A stretch of DNA of 64,000 bases, from positions 1-64,000 of the forward strand of contig NZ_JADEXY010000004.1 of NCBI RefSeq assembly GCF_015206885.1. Reading direction: 5' to 3'. This document shows positions 1-8,488 of this stretch, piece after piece (the stretch's first letter is position 1; every line of letters begins with the position of its first letter). The notes beneath the pieces were generated by a model. That model had not been told where the DNA came from. It saw nothing but the letters and a program-made list of their open reading frames with translations, and did no database searches. The position numbers were made by a program, and so were the translations under genes. The DNA is from Microcystis aeruginosa LEGE 91341 (GTDB lineage: Bacteria > Cyanobacteriota > Cyanobacteriia > Cyanobacteriales > Microcystaceae).

Positions 1-1
1 A

Positions 2-88
2 GCCTTTAGTCAGATTACATTGCGAGACATCCATCACTGGTTTACCCATTGTTGCTATTGCGATACCCCTTTTAAAGAGCCTACCTAG
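2..88 (+). mobile_element. 3' end of an IS630-like transposase gene, cut by the left edge
   Basis: An open frame runs from the window edge to TAG at 86-88 and encodes about 28 residues. It contains the segment DIHHWFTHCCYC, which resembles the extreme C-terminus I associate with cyanobacterial IS630-family transposases (a D-I-x-x-W-F-T-H-C-C-Y-C ending). Family members usually stop shortly after CYC; here seven more residues follow, so the copy may be altered. The rest of the gene lies outside the window, so intactness cannot be judged. Confidence 0.5.
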
Positions 89-154
89 TCATCCATGCTG
101 TACCTCATTCAACTGAAACCCGCTATAAAAACAGGCCATAGCCTGTCAAGAATA

Positions 155-286
155 ATGTTCCAAGAACTCGAAGCCATATTTGATCGGACGGTGCTTGAAC
201 CTGATGTTCCCTTAGAGCTAACGGTGGGTACGAGGGTAGTAATTCTTGTCGAGAGCGCATTGCCCAATGAAGTCAAAGCGCCTTAA
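155..286 (+). CDS. Small AF2212-like (DUF104) antitoxin-type protein
   Basis: The 43-residue product has the typical compact pattern of the DUF104/AF2212-like antitoxin family: an E-A-I-F-D stretch, then V-L-x-P-x-x-P-L-E-L, then G-T-R-V. I start it at ATG 155 because the family begins just before the E-A-I-F segment. An in-frame ATG at 95 would add 20 residues that do not look like the family. These proteins normally sit immediately upstream of a VapC-type PIN toxin. No toxin follows, so this is an orphan or a relic beside an IS end. Confidence 0.5.
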   Translation: MFQELEAIFDRTVLEPDVPLELTVGTRVVILVESALPNEVKAP

Positions 287-377
287 ACATTTCTTAAAAC
301 TGCCCGGTTTCTAAAATAGGGTTAACCTGATTAGTCGGAGAAAATTGACCAATATTTGTATGGGGAGTTACCAACTA

Positions 378-1547
378 ATGCTTACTTCTCTTAATCGCAT
401 TTTCTCGCCTATAGTATCTGGCGTTTTGCTTACCATAATTATCTCCAGTTGTCAAGGTACAAATGTATTAACTTCGGCGAATAATTCCCAGACCAATCAA
501 TGGCAAAAAGTGACCGTAATCGAGGGTTTAGAGCATCCTTGGTCGATGGTTTGGCTACCTAAGGGGGAAATCCTCATCACAGAGCGTCCCGGTCGTTTAA
601 GAGTGGTTAGAGAGGGCAAATTAGACCCAAAAGCCATCCCTGGAGTTCCCGAAGTTTTTGCCCTCGGACAAGGAGGATTGCTGGATGTGGCAATTCATCC
701 CCAATTTGCCCAAAATCGCTGGATTTATCTAACTTATGCCCACGGAGACCAGGAGGCTAATCGTACCCGCGTCGCTCGTGCGGTTTATGATGGTGCAAGT
801 TTGCGAGATGTGCAGGTTATTTTTGAAGTTTCCCAGACAAAAACCGGCTCTCAACACTTCGGTTCGCGGTTATTATGGCTACCAGATGGCACTTTATTGG
901 TAGCAATTGGGGACGGGGGTAATCCTCCCCTACAATTAGCGGGAGATTTAATTAGAAAACAGGCACAAAATCGGCAAAGTCATTTAGGTAAAATTATCCG
1001 CATCAATGACGATGGTTCCATACCGAAAGATAATCCTTTTGCGGGTTCTAAAATTTGGAGTTATGGTCATCGGAATATTCAAGGAATCAGCTTTGATCCG
1101 ATGACTAAAAGAGTCTGGGCAACAGAACACGGAGCGAAAGGAGGGGATGAATTAAATTTAATTGAAAAAGGTAAAAATTACGGTTGGCCACTGGTTTCTG
1201 CTAGTCAAGAGTACGGCACTAATACCCCAGTTTCCCGCGAAGAATCTCGCCCCGGTCTGATCGATCCGAAAACAATTTGGACACCTGCGATCGCTCCTTC
1301 GGGATTGGTCTTTTATACCGGTAATCGCTTTCCTAATTGGCAGGGAAATTTATTCGCAGGTGGTTTAGTTTCCAGGGATATTCGTCGTCTGGAAGTGGAT
1401 AAATCGGGTGAAATTATCAATCAAGAAGCGATTCCCATCGGTCAGAGGGTGCGGGATGTGCGTCAAAGTCCCGATGGATTTTTATACCTGCTCACCGATG
1501 AAGGTAACGGCCAATTAATTCGCCTTGAACCGCTATCTAATTTGTAA
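378..1547 (+). CDS. PQQ-dependent sugar dehydrogenase-like lipoprotein (GSDH beta-propeller)
   Basis: This belongs to the soluble aldose sugar dehydrogenase/sorbosone dehydrogenase family, six-bladed beta-propellers that oxidise sugars with PQQ outside the cytoplasm. Visible family marks are L-E-H-P-W-S near the mature N-terminus, E-R-P-G-R-L-R, G-Q-G-G-L-L-D-V, Y-G-H-R-N-I-Q-G and the W-x-P-A-I-A-P-S-G segment. A hydrophobic leader ends in I-S-S-C, a plausible lipobox, so the protein is probably a membrane-anchored lipoprotein. I prefer ATG 378, preceded by GGGGAG at good spacing; a TTG at 345 would add 11 residues. Cyanobacteria often lack PQQ synthesis, so the cofactor source is open. Confidence 0.85.
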   Translation: MLTSLNRIFSPIVSGVLLTIIISSCQGTNVLTSANNSQTNQWQKVTVIEGLEHPWSMVWLPKGEILITERPGRLRVVREGKLDPKAIPGVPEVFALGQGGLLDVAIHPQFAQNRWIYLTYAHGDQEANRTRVARAVYDGASLRDVQVIFEVSQTKTGSQHFGSRLLWLPDGTLLVAIGDGGNPPLQLAGDLIRKQAQNRQSHLGKIIRINDDGSIPKDNPFAGSKIWSYGHRNIQGISFDPMTKRVWATEHGAKGGDELNLIEKGKNYGWPLVSASQEYGTNTPVSREESRPGLIDPKTIWTPAIAPSGLVFYTGNRFPNWQGNLFAGGLVSRDIRRLEVDKSGEIINQEAIPIGQRVRDVRQSPDGFLYLLTDEGNGQLIRLEPLSNL

Positions 1548-1635
1548 AAGTTCACAGAAATTATTATGGAAACCTTGAAGATTTTTTAGCGACTTCTAGT
1601 ATAGTTATGTTTGTACGGGAGTAAGCACTCGATTT

Positions 1636-2535
1636 ATGAAGAAAATTTTACAGTTAGTGGGACTAGGTTGTATATTACCTATGTTCCTCGCCAGTGCAAG
1701 TTTAGCGGAAACAGTGGTAGAAAAAGTGGCTCGCACGGGATTTTTGACCGTAGGAACCCGTTTTGATGCGATTCCCTACTCCTACGTCAATGATAAGGGG
1801 GAATTGGTCGGCTATTCTATGGATGTGTTGGAACGAATTAGAAAACGATTGGAAACTCGTCTCGGTCGTCCCGTCACCCTGCAAATGATTGAAGCTAATC
1901 AACCCGGAGAGAAAATTAATCTCATTCGTAGCGGGGACATCGATATTGCTTGTAGTACGGCTTTTACTTGGGAAAGGGCGAAAGTGGTCGATTTTTCCAT
2001 CAGTTACAGCATTTCTGGGATTAGGATTTTAGCCAAAAAAGGCAGCAATCTCTCCACTCCTCAATCCCTAATCGGTAAACGTATCGCCTTGATTCCCAGT
2101 TCCGCGGCCGTGGATGTGATTAAATTAGTACAACCGCGAGCGACGATTGTGACTACCTACAGCACCGTGGAAGAAGCGATCGAAGCTTTAAAAACCGGTA
2201 AAATCGACGCAATAGCGGGGGATAGCATTTCTTTAGCGGGAACAATCCTCAGAGATAACCCTAAAATCTACGAAATCGTCCCCGAAGAAGCTCTAGCTAA
2301 TTTTGGCATTGCTTGCATGGTTCCCGAAAATAACTCTACTTTTTTGGATGATGTCAACTATGCCATTGTTAAAATGATGCAGGATTACATCACCAATGAT
2401 ACGGCCACCGTTAGTCAAATCGATCGCTGGTTCGGTAGTCAAGGCATGGTTCCCATCCCCCCAGAATTATTAAAGGGGTTTTTTGCCTTCAAAGTTATCG
2501 AACACGCCCAAATTAATCCCCAAGAAGCCAAATAG
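1636..2535 (+). CDS. grrP: GrrP-like extracellular solute-binding-type protein
   Basis: This is a 299-residue protein with a Sec signal peptide (positive start, hydrophobic core, cleavage near A-S-L-A-E around residue 25) followed by a type 3 periplasmic amino-acid-binding fold. Supporting motifs are G-x-L-x-V-G-T-R, I-P-Y-S-Y, G-Y-S-M-D-V and the D-I-A-C-S-T-A-F-T-W-E-R-A strand. No ABC permease or ATPase is adjacent. It lies 14 bp upstream of a GrrA-type glycine-rich precursor, the arrangement described for GrrP orphan binding proteins of the Grr radical-SAM peptide systems. I therefore call it GrrP rather than a transporter component. Its ligand is unknown; binding the mature GrrA product is an inference. 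Confidence 0.8.
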   Translation: MKKILQLVGLGCILPMFLASASLAETVVEKVARTGFLTVGTRFDAIPYSYVNDKGELVGYSMDVLERIRKRLETRLGRPVTLQMIEANQPGEKINLIRSGDIDIACSTAFTWERAKVVDFSISYSISGIRILAKKGSNLSTPQSLIGKRIALIPSSAAVDVIKLVQPRATIVTTYSTVEEAIEALKTGKIDAIAGDSISLAGTILRDNPKIYEIVPEEALANFGIACMVPENNSTFLDDVNYAIVKMMQDYITNDTATVSQIDRWFGSQGMVPIPPELLKGFFAFKVIEHAQINPQEAK

Positions 2536-2549
2536 GAGCATAAATTCAG

Positions 2550-2924
2550 GTGAATATCAGTAATAAAACCGGTTTAGTCGGCTTTCTTCTCGCTTTATCT
2601 GCTTTCGGTCTGACTAGCACCGCTCAGGCCGTCTCAGACGAGGCTAATCCCATTGAAGCGCGTTTAAGTCGTCTATCTAGCGCTGTACGCGAACGAGTTA
2701 ACCAACTGCCGGAAGGTACTGCCGATCCTAGTTTACAAGCTTTAGGCTGGGGAGATGGTGGCAATCGCGGTTGGGGGAATAGTCGTGCTGGTGGTTGGGT
2801 AGATGGTCGCGGTGGTAGTTTTGTTAATGCGCGGCCCTGGCGCAATGGTTGGTCTGACCGTGGCGGTTTCTTTAATTCCCGACCGCGCTGGGGTAATGGT
2901 GGCGGTTTCTTAAATCGTTGGTAA
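2550..2924 (+). CDS. grrA: GrrA-type glycine-rich RiPP precursor with nine aromatic-X-Asn/Asp motifs
   Basis: The 124-residue secreted peptide starts at GTG 2550, preceded by AGGAG. Residues 1-27 form a Sec signal peptide ending A-Q-A, and about 28-62 a charged leader-like region. The remainder is a Gly/Arg/Asn/Trp-rich core with nine aromatic-X-N/D triplets: WGD67, WGN75, WVD83, FVN91, WRN97, WSD101, FFN107, WGN114 and FLN120. The first four are exactly eight residues apart. GrrA precursors are substrates of the radical SAM enzyme GrrM, and aromatic-X-X motifs are the sites of three-residue cyclophane formation in related families. GrrP is directly upstream, but no SPASM-type GrrM is seen in the window. 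Confidence 0.85.
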   Translation: MNISNKTGLVGFLLALSAFGLTSTAQAVSDEANPIEARLSRLSSAVRERVNQLPEGTADPSLQALGWGDGGNRGWGNSRAGGWVDGRGGSFVNARPWRNGWSDRGGFFNSRPRWGNGGGFLNRW

Positions 2925-2929
2925 GTTAA

Positions 2930-2966
2930 GGTTGGGTGAAGGGATAACTTTATCCTCGTCCCAACC
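2930..2966. terminator. Hairpin between convergent grrA and old yellow enzyme genes
   Basis: GGTTGGG (2930-2936) pairs with CCCAACC (2960-2966), and an inner GGATAA (2942-2947) pairs with TTATCC (2950-2955). The stem begins six bases after the grrA stop and lies just downstream of the convergent gene at 2985. A bidirectional terminator is likely, although no long T-run follows. Confidence 0.6.
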
Positions 2967-2984
2967 CCGGTTTTAGGATGAAAT

Positions 2985-4088
2985 CTAGGGTTTATAGCTG
3001 GGAAAATCGATATAACCTTCCTTGTCAAAAGAATACCAATCCTTCATCTCAGCATCGGGATTAAGGGGCCAATTGTTGGCGAATCTTTCCACCAAATCGG
3101 GATTACTGATATAGGGGCGACCGAAAGCAATTAAATCCGCATCTCCTAACTGAATAGCGGCTTCAGCAGTTTCTTTTGTATAACCACAATTGCCGATTAA
3201 AGCACTATTAAAAACAGCCCGAAACTCCGATAAAAGCATCGGTTGACCCTTTTCATGAAAACCAAAAGCCAAGCCATCTAGCAGATGCAAATAAGCTAAA
3301 TTGTACTCATTTAATCTTTGGGCAATATAGAGAAAAGTTTCTCGAAAATCCTCGGAACCCATGTCATTATAAACCCCATTGGGAGACAGACGCACCCCCA
3401 CCCGATGACTGGGAAAAACAGTTAAAATTGCCTCGACTACTTCCTGTAAAAAACGATAGCGATTTTCCAAACTGCCACCGTACTTATCCTGACGCTGATT
3501 AGTAGCCGATTGTAGAAAAGTATCGATTAAATAACCATTAGCCCCGTGAATTTCTATGCCATCAAACCCCGCTAATTTTGCCCTCTGAGCGGCTTTACGG
3601 TAATCGGTGACAATTGCGGCGATTTCCTCGGTTTCTAAGGCTCTAGGGGTCTCGTAGGGCTGTTTACCTATGGGTGTATGCAACTCCCCCTTAATCTTAA
3701 TTGCGGAAGGGGCAACCGGTAAAGCCCCATTTTCCTGAAAACCGGGATGAGAAGCGCGACCACAGTGCCACAATTGACAAAAAATTGGTGTTCCTTTTCT
3801 TTGGGCGATTTTTGTCACTATTTGCCATGCTTGCGCTTGTTCGTCGGTGTAGATACCGGGGGTATTTTGCCAACCGTTAGCTTGGGGAGAAATTACCGTC
3901 GCTTCCGTAATCATTAATCCGGCGCTGGCCCTTTGCCGGTAATACTCGGCCATTATCTGATTAGCAAGACGTTTTTCTCCGGCTCGCGCTCGCGTCATGG
4001 GAGCAAGCACAAGACGATTTTCTAGGTTTAAATCTCCCAATTTAAATTGACTTAAAAGAGCCAGGGAAGTAGTGAAGGAAGTCATCAA
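2985..4088 (-). CDS. Old yellow enzyme family flavin oxidoreductase (NemA-like alkene reductase)
   Basis: This is a 367-residue FMN-dependent ene-reductase of the OYE/NemA class. It shows the standard TIM-barrel marks: L-x-N-R-L-V-L-A-P-M-T-R near the N-terminus, C-Q-L-W-H-C-G-R-A-S-H (flavin and substrate region), G-F-D-G-I-E-I-H-G-A-N-G-Y-L-I, the N-x-R-x-D-x-Y-G-G-S-L-E-N-R-x-R-F segment and I-A-F-G-R-P-Y-I-S-N-P-D at the phosphate-binding end. Length and motif order fit an intact enzyme reducing activated alkenes with NAD(P)H. It converges on grrA and is followed upstream by a long non-coding stretch, so it is probably monocistronic. Confidence 0.92.
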   Translation of the reverse strand: MMTSFTTSLALLSQFKLGDLNLENRLVLAPMTRARAGEKRLANQIMAEYYRQRASAGLMITEATVISPQANGWQNTPGIYTDEQAQAWQIVTKIAQRKGTPIFCQLWHCGRASHPGFQENGALPVAPSAIKIKGELHTPIGKQPYETPRALETEEIAAIVTDYRKAAQRAKLAGFDGIEIHGANGYLIDTFLQSATNQRQDKYGGSLENRYRFLQEVVEAILTVFPSHRVGVRLSPNGVYNDMGSEDFRETFLYIAQRLNEYNLAYLHLLDGLAFGFHEKGQPMLLSEFRAVFNSALIGNCGYTKETAEAAIQLGDADLIAFGRPYISNPDLVERFANNWPLNPDAEMKDWYSFDKEGYIDFPSYKP

Positions 4089-4882
4089 ATTTGCCGATAG
4101 AGAATTTAGGTTAATTTTACCGCAATTAGTTAAAACCAGACAATCGCACTCAAGGATGATTGATTTTCTGGCTATCTGCGAGATTGTCCCTCTCCTAAGG
4201 GAGAAGAATTAATCGGATCAACTAGCTGAATATAATTAATATTTGGTTATAAGTTTGACTATAATTACCAGTTATTTAATTTATTTATCGTCCAAAACTA
4301 AAGAGACAGAAACTATATTTTCTGGTAGTTAAGTCATGATGGTTCGGTATAAAATAGTGTAATTACGCTTATGTTTATCTGACCATAAATAGTCATTTTC
4401 GAGATGTCTAGTAACTGGTGTTTTAAGCTAAGACGCATTTAAACCGCTTATTCTTAGATTAGCCGAACCTCCCCCAATCCCTTTACTGTTGCCTTTTGCC
4501 TTTTGCCTCGTCTCAACAAGCAATTTAAATTACGAACAGCTTACCGATAAAATAGACTTCCTAAGGACTGAAACGAAACCTTTACTATTCGGTACTTGCT
4601 AATTTTAAGAGGGTTTTTCAGAATCAGTATTTTTTAAGAAACCTACCCAAAAATACCCAAAAGAGGCAAACAGCCTCTAGATTGCGTTGATAAAAATGGG
4701 AAAACACGAGTTTTTAGCAAGCATAGTTCATTTAATTGTGCTAATCTCCAGAAAATAGCTATTTTTTCACAATTTATTTAGAACTAATTTATTAGTAAAA
4801 AAAGATGTTAAAAAAGTCTTGATCGACTTGGGCTTTGTGGCTAGTATGTAAAGCATCTAGCTTCTTCATTGGAGACACCTGA
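4089..4882. other. Long intergenic region without a recognisable gene
   Basis: About 790 bp separate the divergent starts of the old yellow enzyme gene and the radical SAM gene. I see no coding frame. The only clear structure is the 120 bp palindromic repeat at 4424-4543; the rest is AT-rich. The promoter of the gene at 4883 should lie in the last 150 bp. Confidence 0.6.
4424..4543 (+). repeat. MITE-like 120 bp repeat, copy 1 (inverted copy at 46313-46439)
   Basis: The segment begins TAAGCT and ends AGCTTA, with imperfect terminal inverted repeats of about 20 bp that both run into TTTAAA. The core holds TTGCCTTTTGCC repeats. A near-identical sequence occurs in reverse orientation at 46313-46439. 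It is non-coding and flanked by unrelated sequence, as expected for a small non-autonomous mobile repeat. Confidence 0.7.
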
Positions 4883-6448
4883 ATGAAAGCCCTATTACTG
4901 TGGCCGCTGATGCCCAACTCCTTTTGGTCCTATCAAGAGACTTTAGATCTAGCCGGTTTAAGATCAACTAATCCGCCCCTGGGTTTAATTACGGTGGCAG
5001 CCCTGTTACCATCGGATTGGGAAATCCGGTTTGTTGATCGCAATGTCCGATTAGAAACAGCTTCGGATTGGGAGTGGTGCGATTTGGTAATCATCTCCGC
5101 CATGATCATTCAGAAAAAGGACTTTCAAGAATTGATTGCCAAAGGATTGCAGTTGGGTAAAAAAGTGGCTGTAGGCGGGCCTTACCCCACCTCCTATCCA
5201 GAAGTTGCCCAAAAAGCCGGGGCAGATTACCTGATTCTCGATGAAGGGGAACTGACAATCCCGCTGTTCCTGGCAGCCCTGGAGCGGGGTGAACCGAGTG
5301 GTGTCTTTAGAGCCAGCGAGAAACCCGATGTCACCATGACACCGATCGCCCGCTATGATCTACTGGATCTGGATGCTTATCTGGCGATTACCGTGCAGTT
5401 TTCTCGCGGTTGCCCCTTTCAATGCGAATTTTGTGACATCATCAACCTTTATGGCCGCAAACCGCGCACCAAAACCCCAGAACAAATGTTGGCTGAGTTG
5501 GAGACGTTATATCAACTGGGCTGGAGGCGCTACATTTTTGTTGTGGATGACAACTTCATTGGCAATAAGCGGAATGCCAAGGTGTTTCTGCGGGAGTTGA
5601 TTCCCTGGATGGAGCAACACCAGTATCCCTTTAAACTGATTACGGAAGCTTCCCTTAATCTGGCCGAAGACAGTGAACTGATTGAGTTAATGGTCAAGGC
5701 TGGCTTTATGCTGGTGTTTATGGGGATTGAGACACCAGATACCGATAGTTTAATGGGCATCAACAAGGTTCAAAACACCCGCCAATCCCTGATCGAATCC
5801 TGTCACAAAATTACCCGCATGGGGCTGCAGATTATGTCTGGCTTCATTATCGGTTTTGACAATGAGAAATCTGGCGCAGGGCAGCGGATCAAAGAGTTTA
5901 TTATGGAGGCAAGTATTCCCCAAGGGCAGTTTAGCCTGCTCCAGGCCCTGCAAAATACCGCCCTGTGGAATCGTCTGCAACAGGAAGGTCGTCTGGTGGA
6001 TGGCATGGGTACTTTCCATCAGGGAGCGATGATGAACTTTGAGCCAACTCGCCCGGTGGAAGAGATTACCGAAGAATACATCGATGCTTTCTGGGAAATC
6101 TACGATCCTGTTAACTACCTGAAACGAACCTTCAACCATTTTATGATCATGGGGGGATGGCGCGGCAAATCGAACCGTAAATTAGATGGGCAACAGTGGC
6201 AATTGTTCCGCTCCTTGCTCTGGCGACAGGGGATTGTCCGACCGACGCGGTTCCGTTTCTGGTGGCAACTGGCAGTGATTGCCTGGGTCAAACCCCGTCT
6301 GCTAGAAGAGTATCTAGCGACCCTAGGGATAGGTGAGCATTTTTTTGCCTATCGCTATGAAGTCAGAGAACAATTACTAAAACAACTAGCCGATTTAAAG
6401 CAACAGAAAGCAAGGGTAGCCCAGCTGGAAAAAACGCTCAAAAGCTAG
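4883..6448 (+). CDS. B12-binding radical SAM protein of the HpnP-like DUF4070 family
   Basis: The 521-residue protein has an N-terminal cobalamin-binding domain (about 1-140), a radical SAM core whose cluster cysteines are Cys177, Cys181 and Cys184 (C-P-F-Q-C-E-F-C), and a C-terminal DUF4070-type region. The N-terminal S-F-W-S-Y-Q-E-T-L, N-P-P-L-G-L-I-T-V-A-A-L-L-P and G-G-P-Y-P-T-S stretches are very like the hopanoid C-2 methylase HpnP family, whose members methylate using B12 and SAM. Cyanobacteria carry several paralogues, so 2-methylhopanoid synthesis is possible but not proven. The ATG at 4883 follows GGAGACACCTGA. The C-terminal 30 residues look like a coiled coil. Confidence 0.88.
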   Translation: MKALLLWPLMPNSFWSYQETLDLAGLRSTNPPLGLITVAALLPSDWEIRFVDRNVRLETASDWEWCDLVIISAMIIQKKDFQELIAKGLQLGKKVAVGGPYPTSYPEVAQKAGADYLILDEGELTIPLFLAALERGEPSGVFRASEKPDVTMTPIARYDLLDLDAYLAITVQFSRGCPFQCEFCDIINLYGRKPRTKTPEQMLAELETLYQLGWRRYIFVVDDNFIGNKRNAKVFLRELIPWMEQHQYPFKLITEASLNLAEDSELIELMVKAGFMLVFMGIETPDTDSLMGINKVQNTRQSLIESCHKITRMGLQIMSGFIIGFDNEKSGAGQRIKEFIMEASIPQGQFSLLQALQNTALWNRLQQEGRLVDGMGTFHQGAMMNFEPTRPVEEITEEYIDAFWEIYDPVNYLKRTFNHFMIMGGWRGKSNRKLDGQQWQLFRSLLWRQGIVRPTRFRFWWQLAVIAWVKPRLLEEYLATLGIGEHFFAYRYEVREQLLKQLADLKQQKARVAQLEKTLKS

Positions 6449-6529
6449 ACAATAGCACCGACGAACAGTCAATGCAGACATTTTGGCAAAATTTTCTTTT
6501 TAGGATGGTTTTTCTGAGTTGAGATTCTC

Positions 6530-6552
6530 CCCCCTTACTTAAAGTAAGGGGG
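6530..6552. terminator. Palindromic hairpin between convergent genes
   Basis: CCCCCTTAC (6530-6538) pairs with GTAAGGGGG (6544-6552) across a five-base loop, followed on the plus strand by eight A residues. It sits between the convergent ends of the radical SAM gene and the CDC48-like gene and probably stops transcription from both sides. Confidence 0.6.
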
Positions 6553-6560
6553 AAAAAAAA

Positions 6561-8405
6561 TCAATTGGCACGCTGTTCAACCAACAGTTGGTAAGCATGA
6601 TTAAAATCAGCCGTTGTAATGCGAATATCAGCCGGGTCAGTCATTCCCTGATGGCGATAACGACGAATTGCCATCAGTGCCGCTTGGTTACATAATAACG
6701 ATAAATCTGCGCCATTCCAGCCTTCGGTTGCCTCGGCCCAATAGCCTAAATCCACATCCTCTAAAGGACGTTCATCATTATGAACCCCGAGAATTGCTAA
6801 ACGACTAGAGACATTGGGTAAATCAACTTTTAACTGTAAATCCAAGCGTCCCGCTCGCAATAAGGCCGGATCTAACGCATCTGGGCGATTAGTGGCTCCA
6901 ATCACTAAAATCGTTGCCCCCGTTTGCAACCCATCTAACTCCGTGAGGATTTGTCCCACAACCCGGTCACTCACGCCTGAATCCCCACTATAACGACCTC
7001 TTGCCGGTGCTAAAGTATCAATTTCATCAATAAAAACCACACAAGGGGCTGCCTGACGAGCTTTGGCAAACAACTCACGCACCGCTTGTTCACTCGCCCC
7101 CACCCATTTACTCAAAAGCTCAGGTCCATTAATACTGATAAAATTAGCTCGCGCCTGAGATGCAACCGCTTTGGCCAATAAGGTTTTTCCCGTTCCGGGG
7201 GGACCCCAAAGTAAAATACCTTTGGGAGCTTGGGCTTTGGTTTGCGTATATAATTGCGGATGGAGTAATGCCCCTTCCACGGATTCCTGTAGGGTTTGTT
7301 TAATCTGTTCAAGTCCGCCAATATTGTCCCAGGCCACATGGGGGGATTCCACCTCCACAGACCGCAATACCGCCGGTTTAACTTCTTTAAGGGCTTGCAA
7401 AAAGTCGGCTTGGACTACCGTCATTGTTTCTGGAATTTGCGAGTCAATCGTAGGAACCTGCCGCCGCAAAGCACTATAGGCCGCTTTCTGGCAAACGGCT
7501 TTTAAATCTGACCCGACAAATCCCACCGCATTATCGGCAATCAGATCTAAGGAAACTGATTCATCTAGGGGCATGGAACGGGTGAGAATTTGCAGGATTT
7601 CTAAACGGCCCTTGCGGTCAGGCACCCGAAAGAGAACTTCTCGGTCAAACCGTCCAGGACGACGGAGGGCAGGGTCAAGATGGTCGGGACGGTTTGTCGC
7701 CGCTAGAACAATCACCCCTTGGCTTTGGGCAAACCCATCCATTAAACCCAGCAATTGGGCCACCAGTCTTTTTTCTACTTCCCCTTCAACTTTACTGCGA
7801 TCGGGTGCCATGCTATCAATTTCGTCAATAAAAACGATACAAGGCGCATTCTTACTGGCTTTCTCAAAAATTCCCCGCAGTTTTTGTTCAGCCTCCCCAT
7901 AATATTTGCTGATCACCTCTGGTCCGACTAAGGCAATATAGTTAACACCGAGTTCTTCGGCCAAAGCACGGGCAGTCAGGGTTTTACCGGTTCCAGGGGG
8001 GCCGACTAAGAGAACGCCGCGAGTCGGTTCAAGTCCTAACTTGGCCAATAAGTCGGGGCGTTTCAGAGGAATGGCAATTAGTTCCTTGAGTTCTTTAATC
8101 ACTTCCGTCAAGCCACCAACATCTTTCAGGGAAGCCGTGGTCGGTCCTTCCGGCGGTGTCACATTGTTTTCAACCCCTGAATCGGTGGGGGTATCGCGAT
8201 TGCGATTCACCTCAAAATCATCCCCACCAGCATTGTTCTGGCGATAAGCTCCCCCTGGACGGGGAATACCGCCAGAACGGGGAATATTACTCAAGGGACG
8301 AGAGTTAAACTGCACTTCGGTTTTAATTTCCCCTTTTTCCAGTTTTTCTTCTAAGGTTTTAGCCAGTTCGACTAATTGCTCAAAGCCTTTGAATAGTTCT
8401 ACCAT
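6561..8405 (-). CDS. CDC48-like double AAA+ ATPase at the end of the gas vesicle cluster
   Basis: The 614-residue protein has two AAA+ modules. Walker A motifs (G-P-P-G-T-G-K-T) start near residues 135 and 401, each followed by an F-I-D-E-I-D Walker B and an R-P-x-x-L-D-P-A-L segment with R-x-G-R-x-D, as in CDC48/p97/VAT unfoldases. It lacks the usual CDC48 N-domain. Instead residues 1-100 hold a short predicted helix (F-E-Q-L-V-E-L-A-K-T-L-E-E-K) and a Gly/Pro/Asn-rich linker. It lies 83 bp downstream of the ArsA-like gene on the same strand, so probably forms the last gene of a gvpW-arsA-AAA unit. A remodelling or chaperone role in gas vesicle assembly or turnover is inferred from position only. 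Confidence 0.88.
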   Translation of the reverse strand: MVELFKGFEQLVELAKTLEEKLEKGEIKTEVQFNSRPLSNIPRSGGIPRPGGAYRQNNAGGDDFEVNRNRDTPTDSGVENNVTPPEGPTTASLKDVGGLTEVIKELKELIAIPLKRPDLLAKLGLEPTRGVLLVGPPGTGKTLTARALAEELGVNYIALVGPEVISKYYGEAEQKLRGIFEKASKNAPCIVFIDEIDSMAPDRSKVEGEVEKRLVAQLLGLMDGFAQSQGVIVLAATNRPDHLDPALRRPGRFDREVLFRVPDRKGRLEILQILTRSMPLDESVSLDLIADNAVGFVGSDLKAVCQKAAYSALRRQVPTIDSQIPETMTVVQADFLQALKEVKPAVLRSVEVESPHVAWDNIGGLEQIKQTLQESVEGALLHPQLYTQTKAQAPKGILLWGPPGTGKTLLAKAVASQARANFISINGPELLSKWVGASEQAVRELFAKARQAAPCVVFIDEIDTLAPARGRYSGDSGVSDRVVGQILTELDGLQTGATILVIGATNRPDALDPALLRAGRLDLQLKVDLPNVSSRLAILGVHNDERPLEDVDLGYWAEATEGWNGADLSLLCNQAALMAIRRYRHQGMTDPADIRITTADFNHAYQLLVEQRAN

Positions 8406-8488
8406 AAAATTTCTCCTGAGTCAAGTGAAGGATGGGGACTAGGTAATAGATGAGGTTAAGAAGTCGGACTTGATTAGACTAATTACCT

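Noticed and set aside
2624-3028. A 134-residue minus-strand frame opposite grrA.
   Set aside because: It is the antisense shadow of the Gly-rich grrA repeats, which also include the terminator.
4883-6448. The radical SAM gene as the missing GrrM maturase for grrA.
   Set aside because: It has a B12-binding domain and DUF4070-like C-terminus, not a SPASM domain, and closely resembles the HpnP family.
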